Of a stretch of DNA of 64,000 nt, positions 24,537 through 37,469 are shown in pieces; position 1 is the first letter of the stretch, and each line of letters starts with the position of its first letter. This DNA is from Kudoa neothunni (Eukaryota > Cnidaria). Where the stretch lies: contig OZ199839.1 of the NCBI GenBank assembly GCA_964304625.1, positions 8,618,001 to 8,682,000 of the forward strand, written 5' to 3'. Made by a program: the position numbers and the translations under genes. A model generated the notes under the pieces. That model was given only the letters and a program-made list of their open reading frames with translations. It was not told the DNA's origin and did no database searches.

Positions 24537-25066
24537 CTTAGTTTCGCCAACTTTCGATTAGATATAATTATATTTAATTGATTGTTCAAACTGATATAAT
24601 GACTATAATTATTTAATGTTAGCATCCATCATTGGTATAATTTAGTAAGAAACTTAGAAATAGCCATATTCGGTTAAATTTTCTAATTATTTAGATAATA
24701 TAATTAAACAAATATAGGTAGCGAATAAAGAACGTTTAAACTAAACCGAACCTGGCGTTGTCCCAAATAACGTGAAGTAATCATCCCTGCTTATTGATAA
24801 TTGATACCACTCAATATGTTTAATTTTAATTCATTATTTATGCGTTTTCTTCAGTTTGTTTTGAATAAAAGTTTATCTTTCTCGTAAAAACTTTATTATA
24901 CTTTTAATGGGAGATGAATATTTTTATTCTATTTAATGGATTCAATAAATCTTAATATACAAGCTAAATTATTTTACACATAATCCATATCATATATTAT
25001 GTTGAAGCTAATTATATGTGGTTTATTTAAATAAATTTATTAAAACACTTTTTTACATTGTGAAGC
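24537..25066. other. Spacer upstream of the type I membrane protein gene
   Basis: About 0.5 kb of AT-rich DNA that must carry the promoter of the gene at 22.5-24.5 kb. No core element stands out. Confidence 0.4.
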
Positions 25067-26134
25067 TAACCTTCCCTGTACTAACTTACGAAACAAAACG
25101 CGTGTGTCTGACTGGGATATTTCTCAACCCCGAACGAAATATGCTTTAAACTTCTTTAATTTGTCTCAATTTTATATATTGTAAAAAATACACCTAGCTT
25201 AACAATTATATAGCAAATATACAGCGGATTGCTATGTCTGGAGTTATTTACATGAATTTAATTATCAGCAACATTATTGGTATAATTTTATACTAAAAGA
25301 ACAAAGGTATATTTTACACTCCCTAAACAATCGATAATATTGATTTTCAACATCAAATACGATGAATATTTATGCAGTAAACTCCAGATAAATCCATTGG
25401 TTTGTAGACATTTCCTCGGTAATAGTCGGTGATATAATAAAATTTAGGATTAGTGTTATTATCAAGTGAAACGATATTCAACGAAACGAAAATGCATATA
25501 ATATTTCATTATGGTAATTCTTTTCAGATAGATGTAATGAATTGTAGCGGAAGAGGTTCAAATCTGCGATCCATAGCTTAAATGGCGGTGGCGCCATACC
25601 ACCGTGTTGTTAATCGCGCATTAGTTGACTTTGGTTACAACTCTTATACCAGCAGTTAAGGAGTTTTTTAAATCTTTGAATTGCCGTAAGTACTCATATT
25701 AAACTCCTAGAAAAATAAAAAATTTTGTTACTCCAATATGCTAAAGCGAAAATAAATGGAATAATTAATCGGATTAATTATCGTTAATCTATTGTGGATT
25801 ATATTCAAAAATAAATATTGCTTTTCACGGTTCGCGTTTTTGTTTGGATCAAAAATTTTGATTCCAATGAGAGAAAATCATATTTATAATCAATATGTGA
25901 GGTTTAGAAAATTATACAACAAATATTAAATGAAATTTGAAAAACTATATCTTATTTTAGGCATAAATTTCTAGCCGATAAAATATAAATTTTATTTTCA
26001 GATAAAAACGCTCTTAATATATAGGAACTTGAGAATTTTCAAAGTAAATAACCAAATATACATCAATGTAGAAACAAAATAGTTAATTTCGGGTCTTGAA
26101 ATATCCCAGTCTGTACCAGTATGGGCAGGGTTAA
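25067..26134. mobile_element. TTAA-type non-autonomous element with inverted repeats
   Basis: The left end reads TAACCTTCCCTGTACTAAC (25067) and the right end, reverse complement, TTAACCCTGCCCATACTGG (from 26134). Slightly inside both ends the 14-mer GACTGGGATATTTC is identical (25110 on plus; 26111 on minus). The right flank is TTAA; the left is CTAA, possibly a mutated TTAA. The length of about 1.06 kb and absence of any transposase frame suggest a MITE-like derivative of a piggyBac-type element. Confidence 0.68.
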
Positions 26135-26254
26135 TATAATCTATGTATAGGATAAGATAATGCTAATAAATATTTTGATTCAAAATTAATTTTAGTTCTA
26201 ACATAATTGGACCAAAAATATGAAAAATCACTTATTTAAAATCAGCACTTTTTC

Positions 26255-26788
26255 CTATAAAGCAGGTTCGGCAACCTTTTTGAGTAACGAGCCAAACAGA
26301 CATACCCTAACTATAATGTGGGCGGGCCATATTTTTTATTAATCTACTAAAATGTTAAATTAAGCTTAATTCAAATTTTGATTTTAAATATATAAATAAA
26401 AATTTGTAATAGTTATTTAACTATAAAAATACGCCAAATCAAAAATATAATATTCTAATAATTTGCGAGTGCAATGTAATCAACTCGTGCTTAACTTGAG
26501 GAAGAACGATTTAATAGACTAGGTCATATAGCATGAGAAGTATTTATATGTCTTTTTAAAAATATTTTATATTTTTATTGACATAAATTTAATGTTATTT
26601 TAGCGGTCATATTAATTCCGGGTTTCTGATTTAATAAAAATGAATTTAAGTAGGCAAACAAGTCTACATCGACAACTTATAGTCCTTTAGAAAAATGATC
26701 TCTATAACACTTTAAAAAGTATTTAGGTATTCTAGATATTAAGGAAAATTTTTATGTCACTCAATGCATGTCGACCCCCGCTATAAAG
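26255..26788. mobile_element. Non-autonomous hAT element with 8-bp target duplication
   Basis: The 518-bp element (26263-26780) is flanked by CTATAAAG at 26255-26262 and 26781-26788, the 8-bp duplication expected for hAT. The left end is CAGGTTCGGCAACC; the right end, reverse complement, is CGGGGGTCGACATG. Both are variants of the common hAT terminus CAGGGGTCGGCAACC. Subterminal GGGCGGGCCATA near the left end also fits hAT MITEs. No transposase is encoded. Confidence 0.85.
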
Positions 26789-28781
26789 TGTCATAGCCAT
26801 AACCTCATTTTATGAATGAAATATTAAATATAATTTAATGCTATTTAAATAATAGGTAAACTCTATCAACAAACCCATATTTATTTCGAATTAAATATTT
26901 TGGGGTTTTTTTGGAGAAAAAAAAACCCTCCATAATACCAGAGGAAACGAGATTACTCTTTACCAAGAGTGTCTCACACATTTCAAGATAATATATTAAA
27001 ATTAATAGCTTAGGAGAGTAGTTATTCCTGATTGGAGCTTCAGATAACAACTTGTTTTACTACAACGTGTATGATACTTTTCATGACGTATGATAGTACT
27101 TGAGTACACCGAGTGAAGGCTAATCATCAAACACATTATATATAACTATAAGAGTATAAACTTATATAATACCAATCAGAATGAACAATTAAAACAGTTT
27201 TCCAAAACCTGGGGCCCTTGCTCTAATTTGAGGGAGGTCGTGAGGCTATTACTCTAATAAAATTAGTCATTCGCAAATTATTTGCTATAATAGATGCCGA
27301 CTTAAAAATTTAACCTCGGGGCAATAATATCATAAATATAAGTGGTTAATATACTTAAGGGTTATCATCCAGTTAGATTAGCTAACCTGGAGCATGAGAA
27401 ATAAAAAAGTTGATAAATTATGAATCCAAAGGTCTGCGTAGAACAGGGGCACATGACAAACTTTATCCCGCCAGGAATGCCGGCTCGAAGAGTTTCCAGT
27501 TAAATGGCTGTATAAGTGAAATTTCGGAAAAATAACCTGGAAATTTAAACTATATTTTTTTTTATAATGTAAAATCCCCATGGCTGTTTACAAGAAGAAT
27601 CAGGCAGGCGTCACAAAGAGTCATGTTACCTCTCGTCTTATCCTGCATGTTGTAGGATTGTCTATAATTAACCTTCATAACATCCTCGTCTCAGGTCGGA
27701 CATCACCCAAAACGCCAAATCAGATCCTCATTATTGAAACAAATGATAACTTTAGGTGTATCATACATATTTATAAACGTATATTCTAACAACCACTTTT
27801 ATTATTGAATTTGAAGCACATTACAGCAATAGTGATCTGATTGGGGAATCGGCATGAATTCCTAGCCTCCATATTCTCAGACCAAGTCCTCTGCTTTTTG
27901 TCGCCTTTTACGCTGATTCCAATATATATATATATATATATATATATTCATAGACCTCTGTAAATAAATAAAAATCTTGAATTCTTACGAAAGAGTCTCT
28001 AAAAAAGTTACTTAGAGATAGATAAATTTATTTTAATTAAATTATAAGTTATTTATTCGGATATATGGAAGTTAAAGCAGTAATCTTTGGACAATCTGAA
28101 ATGCATTACTAGTAGAGAAGTTGGTTTTCAATTTATACGTGTGTTCTAGTGAGATTATTGTTTCCTATAATCCAAGATTTATAATTTTTAGGAATTAATA
28201 TGTGATATTTTCGCGATTTCTGTACATTTTAATTAGCCTTTAAGCTTGTTACCTTCATTTTTTCATTAATTTTAAATGAATATAAAGTTTTATATAATCA
28301 AATTACAATTAGATTAATTTCGGAAAATAAAATAATATCAATGTAGATATTTAGCAAAAAATATAAATTTTAGAGTTGTAGTATAATACCGTTAATCAAA
28401 AATATAATCATAATTAATGTATATTTCAATTTTATATATTTAGATATAAAATTTCAAAAATTGTTTGTATATCAGTTTTTGCCAAATATATATTTAAACG
28501 ACGTCAGACGAAACAAACGTACACATATTGGACGTATGATCATAATTAAAAAAAATGAATATTTTAATTGTAAATTAAATTTGTGGTAAATACCTTTGAA
28601 ATTTTTGTGGTTTATATTATTAAATCATAAATTAAATTATCGTATTATAGATTTATCTATTTGGCGAACTGTTGCTAAAATTTTTTGTTTAACGACAAGT
28701 TTTAGTGTCTACCAAAGACGGGCCAACTTGAAATTTCTGTCTATATAAAAACTAAGAAATATTGGGACAAGATTATTTTTT
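26789..28781. other. AT-rich stretch with an (AT)n tract
   Basis: About 2 kb with no gene I can support. A (AT)n microsatellite lies at 27921-27949. A more GC-rich patch at 27430-27520 contains CAGGGGCACATGACAAAC, which could be a worn hAT end, but no partner was found. Confidence 0.4.
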
Positions 28782-29558
28782 TTAAGCAAAACTCTTAATC
28801 AAGTTTATTATAGCATTGAATGCCATAAAAGCGCAGCACCACTTTAAGCATTTCTCTTGTTTTTTCTGTTTCTTTTTACGCTTTTTTTCTTTTTTAGCAA
28901 CTAAAAAAGTATATTTCAATATTACCGAACATTGGCTTATTTTAAAATACACTCACTTTTATGATAATTTTTCGATTGTGCATCCTGAGTAGGATATCCT
29001 TGCTGAGGAGGATAAATACTTTGTTGTGCTGGTGGATAAGCAGTGTGAGGAGGATAAGGGTTTTGTTGCATTGGAGGATACGCGTCCTGGGGAGGGTATG
29101 GATTTTGTTGAGTTGGAGCATAAGCAACCTGAGGAGGATAAACAGCTTGAGTTGGGTATGGGTTTTGTTGAGATGGTACATGAGTAGCTAGGGGAGGGTA
29201 TTCACCTGGCGTTGCCTCAGGATAATAGGTTTGAGGAGTGTTTGCAACAGTGTGATCATAAGCGGGCGGTCCAACTTGTGGAACGACTGCACTATTCATC
29301 TGGCCTGAATATGTTACACTATCTAATTCTTTAAATTATTATTTGATTGAATGTATTCAAGTTATTACAATTTGGGTAACCGGGATTGATTTCTTGATGT
29401 ACATATTGCTGTGAGTGGATATAAACGTCATGTTGTTGAGCTGAATGTGGTTGGGGAGAAGTTGTTCCATATGGAACGGCGTTACCCTTTGTAGTTTCAT
29501 TGTGTGGAAGGGTTGGATAAATGTAACCTTCACCGTTGGTGTTTTCTCCCGAATTCAT
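28782..29558 (-). CDS. Tyr/Pro/Gln-rich protein with Lys-rich linker and Cys-rich tail (CYSTM-like, copy 4)
   Basis: Proposed exons 29558..29369, 29304..28957 and 28900..28782 give 218 aa. The first intron (64 bp, ending ATATTCAG) and second (56 bp, donor GTGAGT) are both phase 1. The middle region has imperfect repeats of the type QQNPYPPQ.AYPP. Exon 3 begins with a strongly basic linker (AKKEKKRKKKQKKQEK) and ends in KCLKWCCAFMAFNAIINLIK then SFA, a Cys-containing hydrophobic tail. The build and the phase-1 intron before the tail match the three other family members, but the tail is divergent. The middle exon could instead start its own gene (MNSAVV...), giving 153 aa; no Cys-rich tail follows the 29558 exon otherwise, which favours one gene. 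Membrane association inferred. Confidence 0.66.
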
Positions 29559-30736
29559 GATTAAATGATATCAAGATTGAACACTATATAAAGAAGTCTC
29601 ACCCATTGCATACTTCAATTTCAATAATTACAATGAAGTCATTAATAAAAAATTGTTGTTTCTTATTGAAAAATAACAATCTTAAGTATCAGGATTATAG
29701 CACTCGACTATTTGTGGAATATCATTATTAAAGTTCGCAAAGAATAAGTAGTTATTCTTTACAAATATTCGACATAATCGTAGGATCAACGAAGGTAACA
29801 TTAAGTTCGCATGAATTCACAATAGAAATACACTTATTAAGTTTTAAATTTAAAATCTGACAAAAAAGAGTAAATTTTGCAAATAGTCCAACGTTTCTTC
29901 AGTCAGTCATTTCTAACTCGGAAGGAATAGAAGAATGACTAAGGCTTTTTATATTTTTTTAATATCGTCAGTTAGAGTGACATGTTTTTTAGTTTATAAA
30001 TTTAAAAAAACTTTTTTATACCTTCTAGTTACTCATACTAAAAAATATTTGCCTTTTTATTGGCTAAAAACATATTATAAAACAAGTATAATATTATAAT
30101 TATAAAGTAAATTTAATAATTCACAAAAAAACTCTTTCGGTTATATTGTTATTATTAAATTAGGTAACAATACTTTATATATGGCCCATACATTCAAAAA
30201 TTGTAACATGTTGGGGGTTTAACATAAAACTTAATCGTAGCCTTAAATTCTCATCACATATATTTACATATTTATAAAATAAATTGCTTTAATATTATGT
30301 TGTTACACCTTAATTTTTAATTTCTATTTAATAAAAACAATATTTAAATACTAATCTAGTTTTAAAAAAGATTATTCTTCGAAATTAAACTAATAATGTT
30401 ACTCTAGTGCCACAACATTCCTCTTATACACTTATAAATATTTATTTAATCCATAGTTACACTTTAAGGATGAAAAGATTTATAGCAACTGTCACTAATT
30501 TCCAATCTAATATCATGATAATTATCAATCTGTAGAGTTTATTAATTTCTTAATTTATTTAGATTTTCTTCTATAAATTAATCACGGATGTAGGATGGAT
30601 AGTTGAAAATTGATGTTTATCAATTATATTTAATAGTTTTCCGCATTTGATTACATTATTTCCTCATGCATTAATGTATTAAAATGAAGGTTTCTTTGAT
30701 AAATTTAGGTTTAGCGACAACATTAGAATTAATCTA
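29559..30736. other. AT-rich spacer upstream of CYSTM-like copy 4
   Basis: No gene seen. A TATATAAAG motif at 29584-29592, read on the minus strand as CTTTATATA, lies about 30 bp upstream of the ATG of copy 4 and could be a core promoter element; this is weak. Confidence 0.35.
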
Positions 30737-30802
30737 CAGTCGTGTCTGGATGTTTTGTAATATTTTGGGACCGGAGAAAAATTACGCAATATCTAGTCAT
30801 CT
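30737..30802. mobile_element. pogo/Tigger-like MITE end
   Basis: CAGTCGTGTCTGGATG preceded by TA, then TTTTGGGACCGGAG and AAATTACGCAATATC. The same layout (GTGTCTCG, TTTTTGGGACCAAG, AAATTACGCAATATC) recurs at 54630-54704. It matches the short palindromic MITEs of the pogo/Tigger group, with TA target site. Confidence 0.6.
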
Positions 30803-33800
30803 GCACACGCATAATAACTTCTAATTTAACATTTCTTACAAAAATACTCATCTCTTATATAATTTTTAGGCATTTATTGAAAATTTCGCGCAAGGCATCC
30901 TTAACATGATCTGGTGAAAATAATTCACTAGGATTATCAATGATATAAGTTTTTTCATGGATTTATAAGATAATCTACTAGAAACGTTGTAACGATTTTA
31001 TCGTTGTGTATGTGATCAGGATCATTATTTCAAAAAATAAATATACCTTGATTATCTTAAATTTAATGTATAATTTCATTTTCTCCCTGTCAAATAACAT
31101 CATTACACATTACTATCTACACATGAATATTAAATTTTTTTTATTAATTATATTTTAATTTTATTTCACCACCACATTATTTTTAAATTTCATCTTGCTA
31201 ATTTTTCAATTAAAATGAAGGAAAAATCAATTTTTTTCTTATAAAATAGGCGGCTTATTAACTCAATTACAAATTATTGAACTGTAACCACCCCCGAGTC
31301 AATTTTAACGTATTTTAGTAATCGAGCATAAAATATTTAAATATTTCTGGATCCCCCTCTCCAAATAGCACATTTACGCATAATGTTTTTCTCTAATTGG
31401 CTTCTTAACTATGAATTATTCCCAGATCAATTATTCGCACCACACAAACAGTGTTTTTTATAGAAATAGAAGCTGGATGTTTTCGAAATAATCGATCGAT
31501 TATGGACAATATGAGCACTGTTCTAATAAAATTAAAACCTTTCTGTTTTCTTTAATGAAAACTCTGGTTAATATCTTTGAGGATCAGATAAAACATAAAT
31601 GAAGATAATCACGCATTCATTTGCGAATGGCACTATATTGAAAGCTGTTTAATTCCTCTAAAACAGCGATTTTTCTTAAAATTTTCTTATTACGTGTAAT
31701 TGCATTTTTTCTTCGGTCACTGTAGCAGGGATAAACATAGTAGCACGCTTACATGGTGCTTATTATTAATAGTTGACGTACGTTGTATCAACTGTTCATA
31801 AAAGTGAGCCGTCTCGTCCAAATTTAATATATATTCCTGATTTTATCTTGGCAGAATCTCGAGAAAATTCCATATCCATAGATATCTATATTTAAAATCA
31901 GAGCTCTCCTACTCCATGCAATCTGAGTTTTTCGGACCGTAACGCCTTCTGCAATTATTAAACTAACCCTCGCTTCCGTTAAAACCTTTTATTCCAATAT
32001 CTTTGACAATAATAAAAGATTATTCGACCATTAAAAAACTAGATAATAGTTTTTTCCCCGCATTGAAACTACTCAATTGTAAAAATTATTTGAATATCAT
32101 TACATTTTTCCGGTTCAAACATTTTTCAATATTTCAAAATGTTTGAATTTATGGTTTCATCTTGTTTAGAAAAACTTCTAAAAAAATTTAAATAACCTTT
32201 TTGAAGTTTTTGAATAATATTGGAGTTAATATAAATTGATTAACTGAGACGTTTTACAGTAATATCATTAGCACCACGTATAAACTTAAAAAATTATAGT
32301 AATCAATTATTTTTATTATGTTTTCTTTAGTTATTTGAGAACTTACAATGCTTTTTATATTTCATCTATCAGATTAACGGGATTAAAATAAAAATAAAAG
32401 AGTTACACAAGGTTTTTCCTAATTTGCTTTATATCCGCTTGTTCAAAATTTTTATTTTTTTGTATATTTATCCATTTAAGCATAATGAATATGATTTTTA
32501 TGCTTTATTTATAGAATAAAAACACACAATGGTAATAAAGCTAAATTACGCTGAATTGCGTCACAACCGTATTAATGTTGAAAAGGTCCCATTATATTTA
32601 AACGGACATACTGAAAATTACTATCACTTCTTAAATAATGATTAAAATAAGAATTTAAAATAATGTAATATAAAATAAATTTGAACAATAGAACAAAATC
32701 AAATTTATACTTATTTTCTATCTATTTTACGGATATTATTGATTAGAAAATACATAAATAATTTTCTACTAACATAAAGTCACGTGGGACTTGTGACGTT
32801 CGGCAACTTAGTAATATTTGTTGAGAAATACTATTAATATTCATTATTAAGACAAATATCTGTAACAAAAAATGCTATAACTTTTTTATTGTTAAACGGT
32901 AATTTAATTATATATAATAAAACAAGTAGATTTTAGAACACATTTTATTAAAGATTAAATGAAGAGTATTTAAAAAAATTTTGTTTAAAGTAAATTTTTC
33001 TTTAAATGATTATAAGAAATATTTGAAATCAATAAACCAAGAAAGGTATTTTGTATGTGATAAATTTAAGCCATTAATTTTTTGCTTGATAGAAGAATTA
33101 TTACTTGTATATTTTTGGTAACATTATAAGAAGTAAATTCATTTCATCAGATTTACTAAAGTTTTATATAGTTTGATTATGTATTACGACTAAGTGTTTT
33201 CTGAAATTACAAAGAAATCTTTGGATGAGCCATTTCAGCTCTCTTAACTGAGGGTCCCCACTCTCTTAGGGGTGTCATATAAGATCCCAGTCGAAAATAA
33301 TTGTTGAGAGATTTTTTAAAGCAGATTGCCGATCTTTTAATATCTAACTCCCAAAAACTTAATAAATACATTGTTTGTTTCCTATGTTTAACCAGTGTTT
33401 ATTTTTTTTTCATAAAATGCAGAAAGAGCTTACAAGTCAAGTTTAATTCAGAAAATCAATGAATTAAACTTTTGAATCACCTAGTAACGTTGAAATGCGC
33501 CCGACTAGTAAAATTTTAAAAAGTATAAAAAATAAGAATATAATATTTGTTTATCCAACAAATTTAAAATATTAAAATTACAATGGAAAGATTTAACGAA
33601 ATTATCTCCATTTAATTCTTGGAGATAGTTCTGTGTTAGATTGATTCTCTCAATATTTTGAGTGAGTCACGCCTTATTGTATATAGAATGAGTGCAAGTT
33701 CGATTTGAGCTGAGAAGCACTAAGCTATTATAACTCAGTGTAACAGTAATAATAGAATAACCTTGGTTAGATCGGTTACACAAGTGGAGTTGGACTCAGT

Positions 33801-34968
33801 TTAGCGTAATAATACAAGATTTTTAGAGACATTCTAATCCATGTAGCTGGGGACCAGAAAAAATCACCACAGATTTTCGACTTATTGCTATAGCTCTCAG
33901 AGGACCCTGTAATAGTACTTTGAAACTGTCGTAAATAAAGGATTAGTGCTTCCTGGATTGATTATTAGATTCCTTCGCTTAGAAGTGGAAAATTATATGA
34001 CAAATCGAATAACAAAGGTTAATGCAGCATCATCATATATCTCACATTGCATACTAAAATAGTAAAATAATAAAATGAGATAAATAAACATTTTGGTCAG
34101 GTTATTTTGCTGATTTGATCATATATTTCGCCAATTTATAGTTTTGTGAAATATATGTTGAATGTAAAACTATGAACCAAATCAACATTATTCATTGAAT
34201 ATTCCAGTTTCAGTTACCATTAATAAATGCCGAAGATAATATATAATTAATTTTTCAGATTGTCATAATCGGACATTTTCTATATGGTTCAGGATCCATC
34301 GTGGATTATTTTATTGGGGAAATTTCCATTATACTCATCTTAAATTTGGGACAAACATTTGAAACTATGTATGTATTGAAAAAAATAATAATTTTAATTC
34401 ATATAATTATCCTGGAAAATACTTAAAATTATTATGTACATATGGAAGATATAATCATTAAAAAGAATTAATACTTATATATTATATGATGAGATAGCTT
34501 ACCTATGATTACGAAAAAATTTATATCAACATGAAAAAGTATTGAATTCGATACTTGTTGAATAATCGCTATAAGCACTGCTCTACTACTGTTGCAGAGT
34601 ACATGACAAATTTTCGCCTACTTATGTTAGATTATGGATAAGTACATTCATGAATTATTCATGAATAGGTTGAGTTTGAATATCGATTTAGACATTTATA
34701 ATGGAAATTAAGTTAACTTTCTCGAATAGAAAAATAATTTTCCATTCAACTCAATAAAAATATAATCATGTTGTGAATAACTGAGAGCGTTTGGATGTTT
34801 TTTCGATCGTATAGATTAGAGAGAGACTTAATGCGGAGGATAATCGTTGAAAGCTCTGATAATCTATCATATCACTACTTCATATAGGTGAACAGTCGAT
34901 CAAATAAAATATTTGATTTCATAGTGGATTGAATGACCGGAAAGTGCTTATCGTAATATGCTAAATAA
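30803..34968. other. Long AT-rich intergenic stretch
   Basis: About 4.2 kb. No open frame resembles a protein and no RNA gene is visible. The promoter of the SLC46-like gene must lie at its right end. Confidence 0.45.
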
Positions 34969-36674
34969 ATGAAGTTTATTGAGCCATTTCTATTTTTCTA
35001 CACGCTTGGCGTGAACATATTCTACGGTATATTCCAGCAGATTCTATTTTCGGTGATCTGTCAGCGAAAATTCAACTCCACCTGGGACATGTGTTCATCT
35101 AATGAGACATTGAACTCGATGGCTCAATTGGAAACTTCAAAGTTTAATCTCTATCTCAATATTGGATGTTTAATACCAGCATTATTTGTGCCCGTGATGT
35201 GCTCAACATTTGGTCCATCGATTGGTTCGAATCGATTGTTATTTTTGCCTCTAATCGGCGACACAGTATCATTCGGTTTTGTTGGACTGTACGAATATTA
35301 TGATCAGTTTAAAAACGAATTGCTTGTATGAAACTTGTGGATGTTTTACCACGTTACAATACTGATATTATTGTTGTTATAACTTTATTTTAGGTGATAC
35401 TGCTATCGGTTGCAAATGTTATTGGAGGTTATTCAGTAGCTAGGGCGCTTTGCAACAATTATGTGAGCGCTTCGTCATCGAACCGAAGTCGTGAAAATCG
35501 GTTTCTACTAATGGAAATTATCTGTGTGATTTCATACACAATCTCTGGAATTCTAGGAGGCTATATATTGTATTATTTGAGTATTCGAATTGGTATATAT
35601 ATTTGTTTCTCGTTGATGTTGTTGGCATTTATTTTCTTGGCATTTGTGCAAAATGTCGAGAGTGATAAATCAGTCGGATCAGCCAACACCAGTAATAACA
35701 CTACATCACGTACTCTAAAAAACGTGTTCCATGGAATACCCCTTAAAAATCGTGTCTACATAGTTTTGTTTTTGGTATCTGAATTTTTGACCTCTTTCGG
35801 TATATTTATATATAATATTCTTGAACTAATTTCACTGAAAAATATTGTTATTTTAAAAATGTTTAATTGTCTTCCATCTTGCTGGTTGTTGTATAATTGT
35901 TTTCCCCATTATTCTAGCTGAGGCTGGCGCGTTGGATATTCTGGTGCTGTATTGTTTGAGGACCGAATTCCAATTTTCCTCTTTGGCAATTGGGTGGGTG
36001 CTTTCAACGGTTCATGCTGTAAAAGCTCTGGGATCGTTGCTAATCTATCCCATTCTTATACAAAAGTGTCAGGTGCCCGGATGGATATTGAGTGTGATCA
36101 ACCAATTTTGTATCGTTGGATATTTCCTAATGTTTGGATTCGCGACAAAAAAAGCCCATATTATTGCTGGTACGTTGGTTGAAACATTGTTCGTTACCTC
36201 AATGGATCGATTCTGATTTAAGGTTCATTATTTTTCCTGTTTGATGGAAGTGTTTCAGCGCTCATATCAGCAACTTTATCCGACTCATGCGAAGGAAACA
36301 CTAGGGGTTAATATTACCTTTTAAATCGTAGGTTTTATTTCTCTCCAATGTAATGTAGGAATGATTTTTGGAATACACTCAACCCTTACTGAAATTGGGT
36401 CTGTTGCTGGATGCATTATGGCAGATTTTATCTATTTGGAAACATTGCCATTTTTCCCTGGATTAACTCATCTCATTTTGGGTGCGATTATGTTTATTGG
36501 ATGTTTGTTAGCAAGGTAATAAGTTTTATGTGTTACCTCTGATAGTTTACTGGTCTAATTAGTGTGGGACTTTTCTTCGATTACCGAAACAAAACTATTG
36601 TCTATATTGATACCATCCTGGTGGAAGGTGAGAACAAAATTCTCCTATCAAGTGGTTCTCCAACCGAAGGATGA
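34969..36674 (+). CDS. SLC46-like major facilitator transporter
   Basis: Six exons: 34969..35325, 35394..35799, 35918..36169, 36259..36306, 36359..36515, 36563..36674. All introns are 47-118 bp and phases join, giving 443 aa, the usual SLC46 length (PCFT/folate, HCP1, TSCOT). Family marks: start MKFIEPFLFFYTLGVNIFYG; an extracellular first loop with two sequons (N36, N45) and Cys42, placed as in PCFT; QLETSKFNLYLNI; LLFLPLIG; IISYTISGILGGYI-like TM4; and IYLETLPFFPGL near the C-terminus. MFS motif A is altered: FGPSIGSNR replaces the usual SDRxGRK, so the conserved Asp is Pro83. Substrate is therefore uncertain; SLC46 members use the proton gradient to import folates or related solutes. The small exon 4 (LISATLSDSCEGN) is the least certain part. 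Confidence 0.85.
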
Positions 36675-37469
36675 CAATCGCTACATTATTTTCTACCCAC
36701 CACACAAATACATGTCTATATTCCTGTATAATATAAGTTTTTAAACTTTAAGTATTATTATGTATACATTTTCAACTGATATAAAGAGTTCTAGTGATTC
36801 TTGTCTTTTTTATTTAGGAATATTAGAAAAGTTCATATCTCTGCATTAATTTTTTAAACATTTTCCCAATTTTGTCTTTTCTATTATTTTCACGCGATAT
36901 TATCTGTCACAATAGATAATCAATTTTACTTCAGCTTACATACGTATAAACACGAAGGAATTTTTTTGATTTCCCACTTTAGATATGTAATCAAGGCAAT
37001 ATATATTATAAATTTTTTGTTGAAATAATCTTATAAATAGTATATTTTTATCACTTAAAACATTTTAACAATGTAAAATTCGCGACATGGAATTTTTACT
37101 GTTATTTGTATCTGTTGGTATATAACATTTACTTTAATTGCTTAAAATATCGAGAATTTTAATTTATTCTGCGTTGTTTCTGGTTGTATAAATTTAACAT
37201 TATTTTTGTAGATATAGTTGGTAGGGTATTCTTTTCGTATACATCTATCAGTCTATAGCTAGAGGTGATAATTGGATCAATAACTGCAATCTTGCTATAA
37301 GCATTTTTTCTTACTATTGTATTTTATTAGAGAAATAACTAAAAATTAAAAAAAAAGAATACATACCTTTATTGAGAGTGTTCCATTTGTTAATTATTTA
37401 ATATTTATGTAGCGTTTAATTTTGGTAGTGGCCATATCTCAGGTACTTGATAATCCGATCGCACTCAAG
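36675..37469. other. AT-rich spacer downstream of the transporter
   Basis: I see no gene, RNA or clear repeat between the SLC46-like stop codon and the inverted repeat arm. Confidence 0.45.

Noticed and set aside
25548-25560. B-box-like GGTTCAAATCTGC
   Set aside because: No A box at the right distance and no cloverleaf can be drawn around it.
27378-27789. Two opposite short open frames
   Set aside because: No start context, splice partner or motif; the codon composition looks like random AT-rich sequence. The GC-richer patch may be an old repeat.
33640-33990. Less AT-rich segment considered as an old long terminal repeat
   Set aside because: No paired terminal repeat, primer-binding site or coding domain was seen, so there is no support.
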